From assembly GCA_030151925.1 (NCBI GenBank), contig JASLCY010000147.1, positions 1 through 5,564 on the forward strand: 5,564 bases of DNA, written 5' to 3'. Positions within the stretch are counted from its first letter, which is position 1; every line of letters begins with the position of its first letter. This document shows, one piece after another, positions 5,556 to 5,564 of the stretch. Made by a program: the position numbers and the translations under genes. The notes below the pieces were generated by a model, which made no database searches, was not told the DNA's origin, and was given only the letters and a program-made list of their open reading frames with translations. The stretch comes from Oligoflexus sp. (lineage in GTDB: Bacteria > Bdellovibrionota_B > Oligoflexia > Oligoflexales > Oligoflexaceae).

Positions 5556-5564
5556 TAAATGATT

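Noticed and set aside
5194..5562. Open frame on the + strand opposite the GYF_2-PilZ gene
   Set aside because: It lies antisense to two recognisable domains and has no ribosome binding site that I can see.

Overview
The window looks like a chromosomal segment of a GC-rich Gram-negative bacterium. It has a lipobox lipoprotein, a second Sec-type secreted protein, a Tat-like leader, strong AG-rich ribosome binding sites and intrinsic terminators. A GYF_2-PilZ fusion beside large unassigned proteins would suit a delta-proteobacterial or Bdellovibrionota-like (Oligoflexia) host. That placement is inference from gene style only; there is no rRNA or other marker gene here.

Left part (1-1380, + strand). 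The window opens inside an unrecognised gene that ends at 294. After 17 bases, with a good ribosome binding site, comes a GMC-family flavoprotein oxidoreductase. Its FAD-binding N-terminal part is well preserved, but it breaks off after about 240 residues. The reading then continues in another frame with about 98 codons of a protein end that is not a GMC end and may come from an alpha/beta hydrolase. The stretch 312-1324 is therefore best read as a composite remnant left by a large deletion plus frame change, or as an assembly chimera. A bidirectional intrinsic terminator at 1343-1377 serves this unit and the convergent gene on the other side.

Middle part (1382-3338, - strand). Two exported proteins of unknown function are each followed by their own terminator. 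One is a 181-residue secreted low-complexity protein rich in Pro, Thr, Ser, Asn and Gln, whose mature N-terminus starts with three 12-residue repeats. The other is a 413-residue lipoprotein with a long beta-rich, Gly/Asn/Asp-rich body and a helical C-terminal tail carrying a cysteine pair. The 299 bases between the lipoprotein start and the next gene hold a plausible promoter, two unexplained inverted repeats and a terminator.

Right part (3638-5502, - strand). A GYF_2-PilZ protein is followed after 71 bases by a 402-residue all-helical, HEAT-like protein with a basic tail; the pair ends in an intrinsic terminator and is probably co-transcribed. PilZ domains often sense cyclic di-GMP, but the usual arginine motif is not intact here. 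The likeliest reading is a small regulatory or scaffold pair of unknown output. A hairpin lies upstream of the pair at the window edge.

No tRNA, rRNA, CRISPR array, insertion sequence or phage gene is visible. Long open frames opposite the four minus-strand genes look like antisense shadows.
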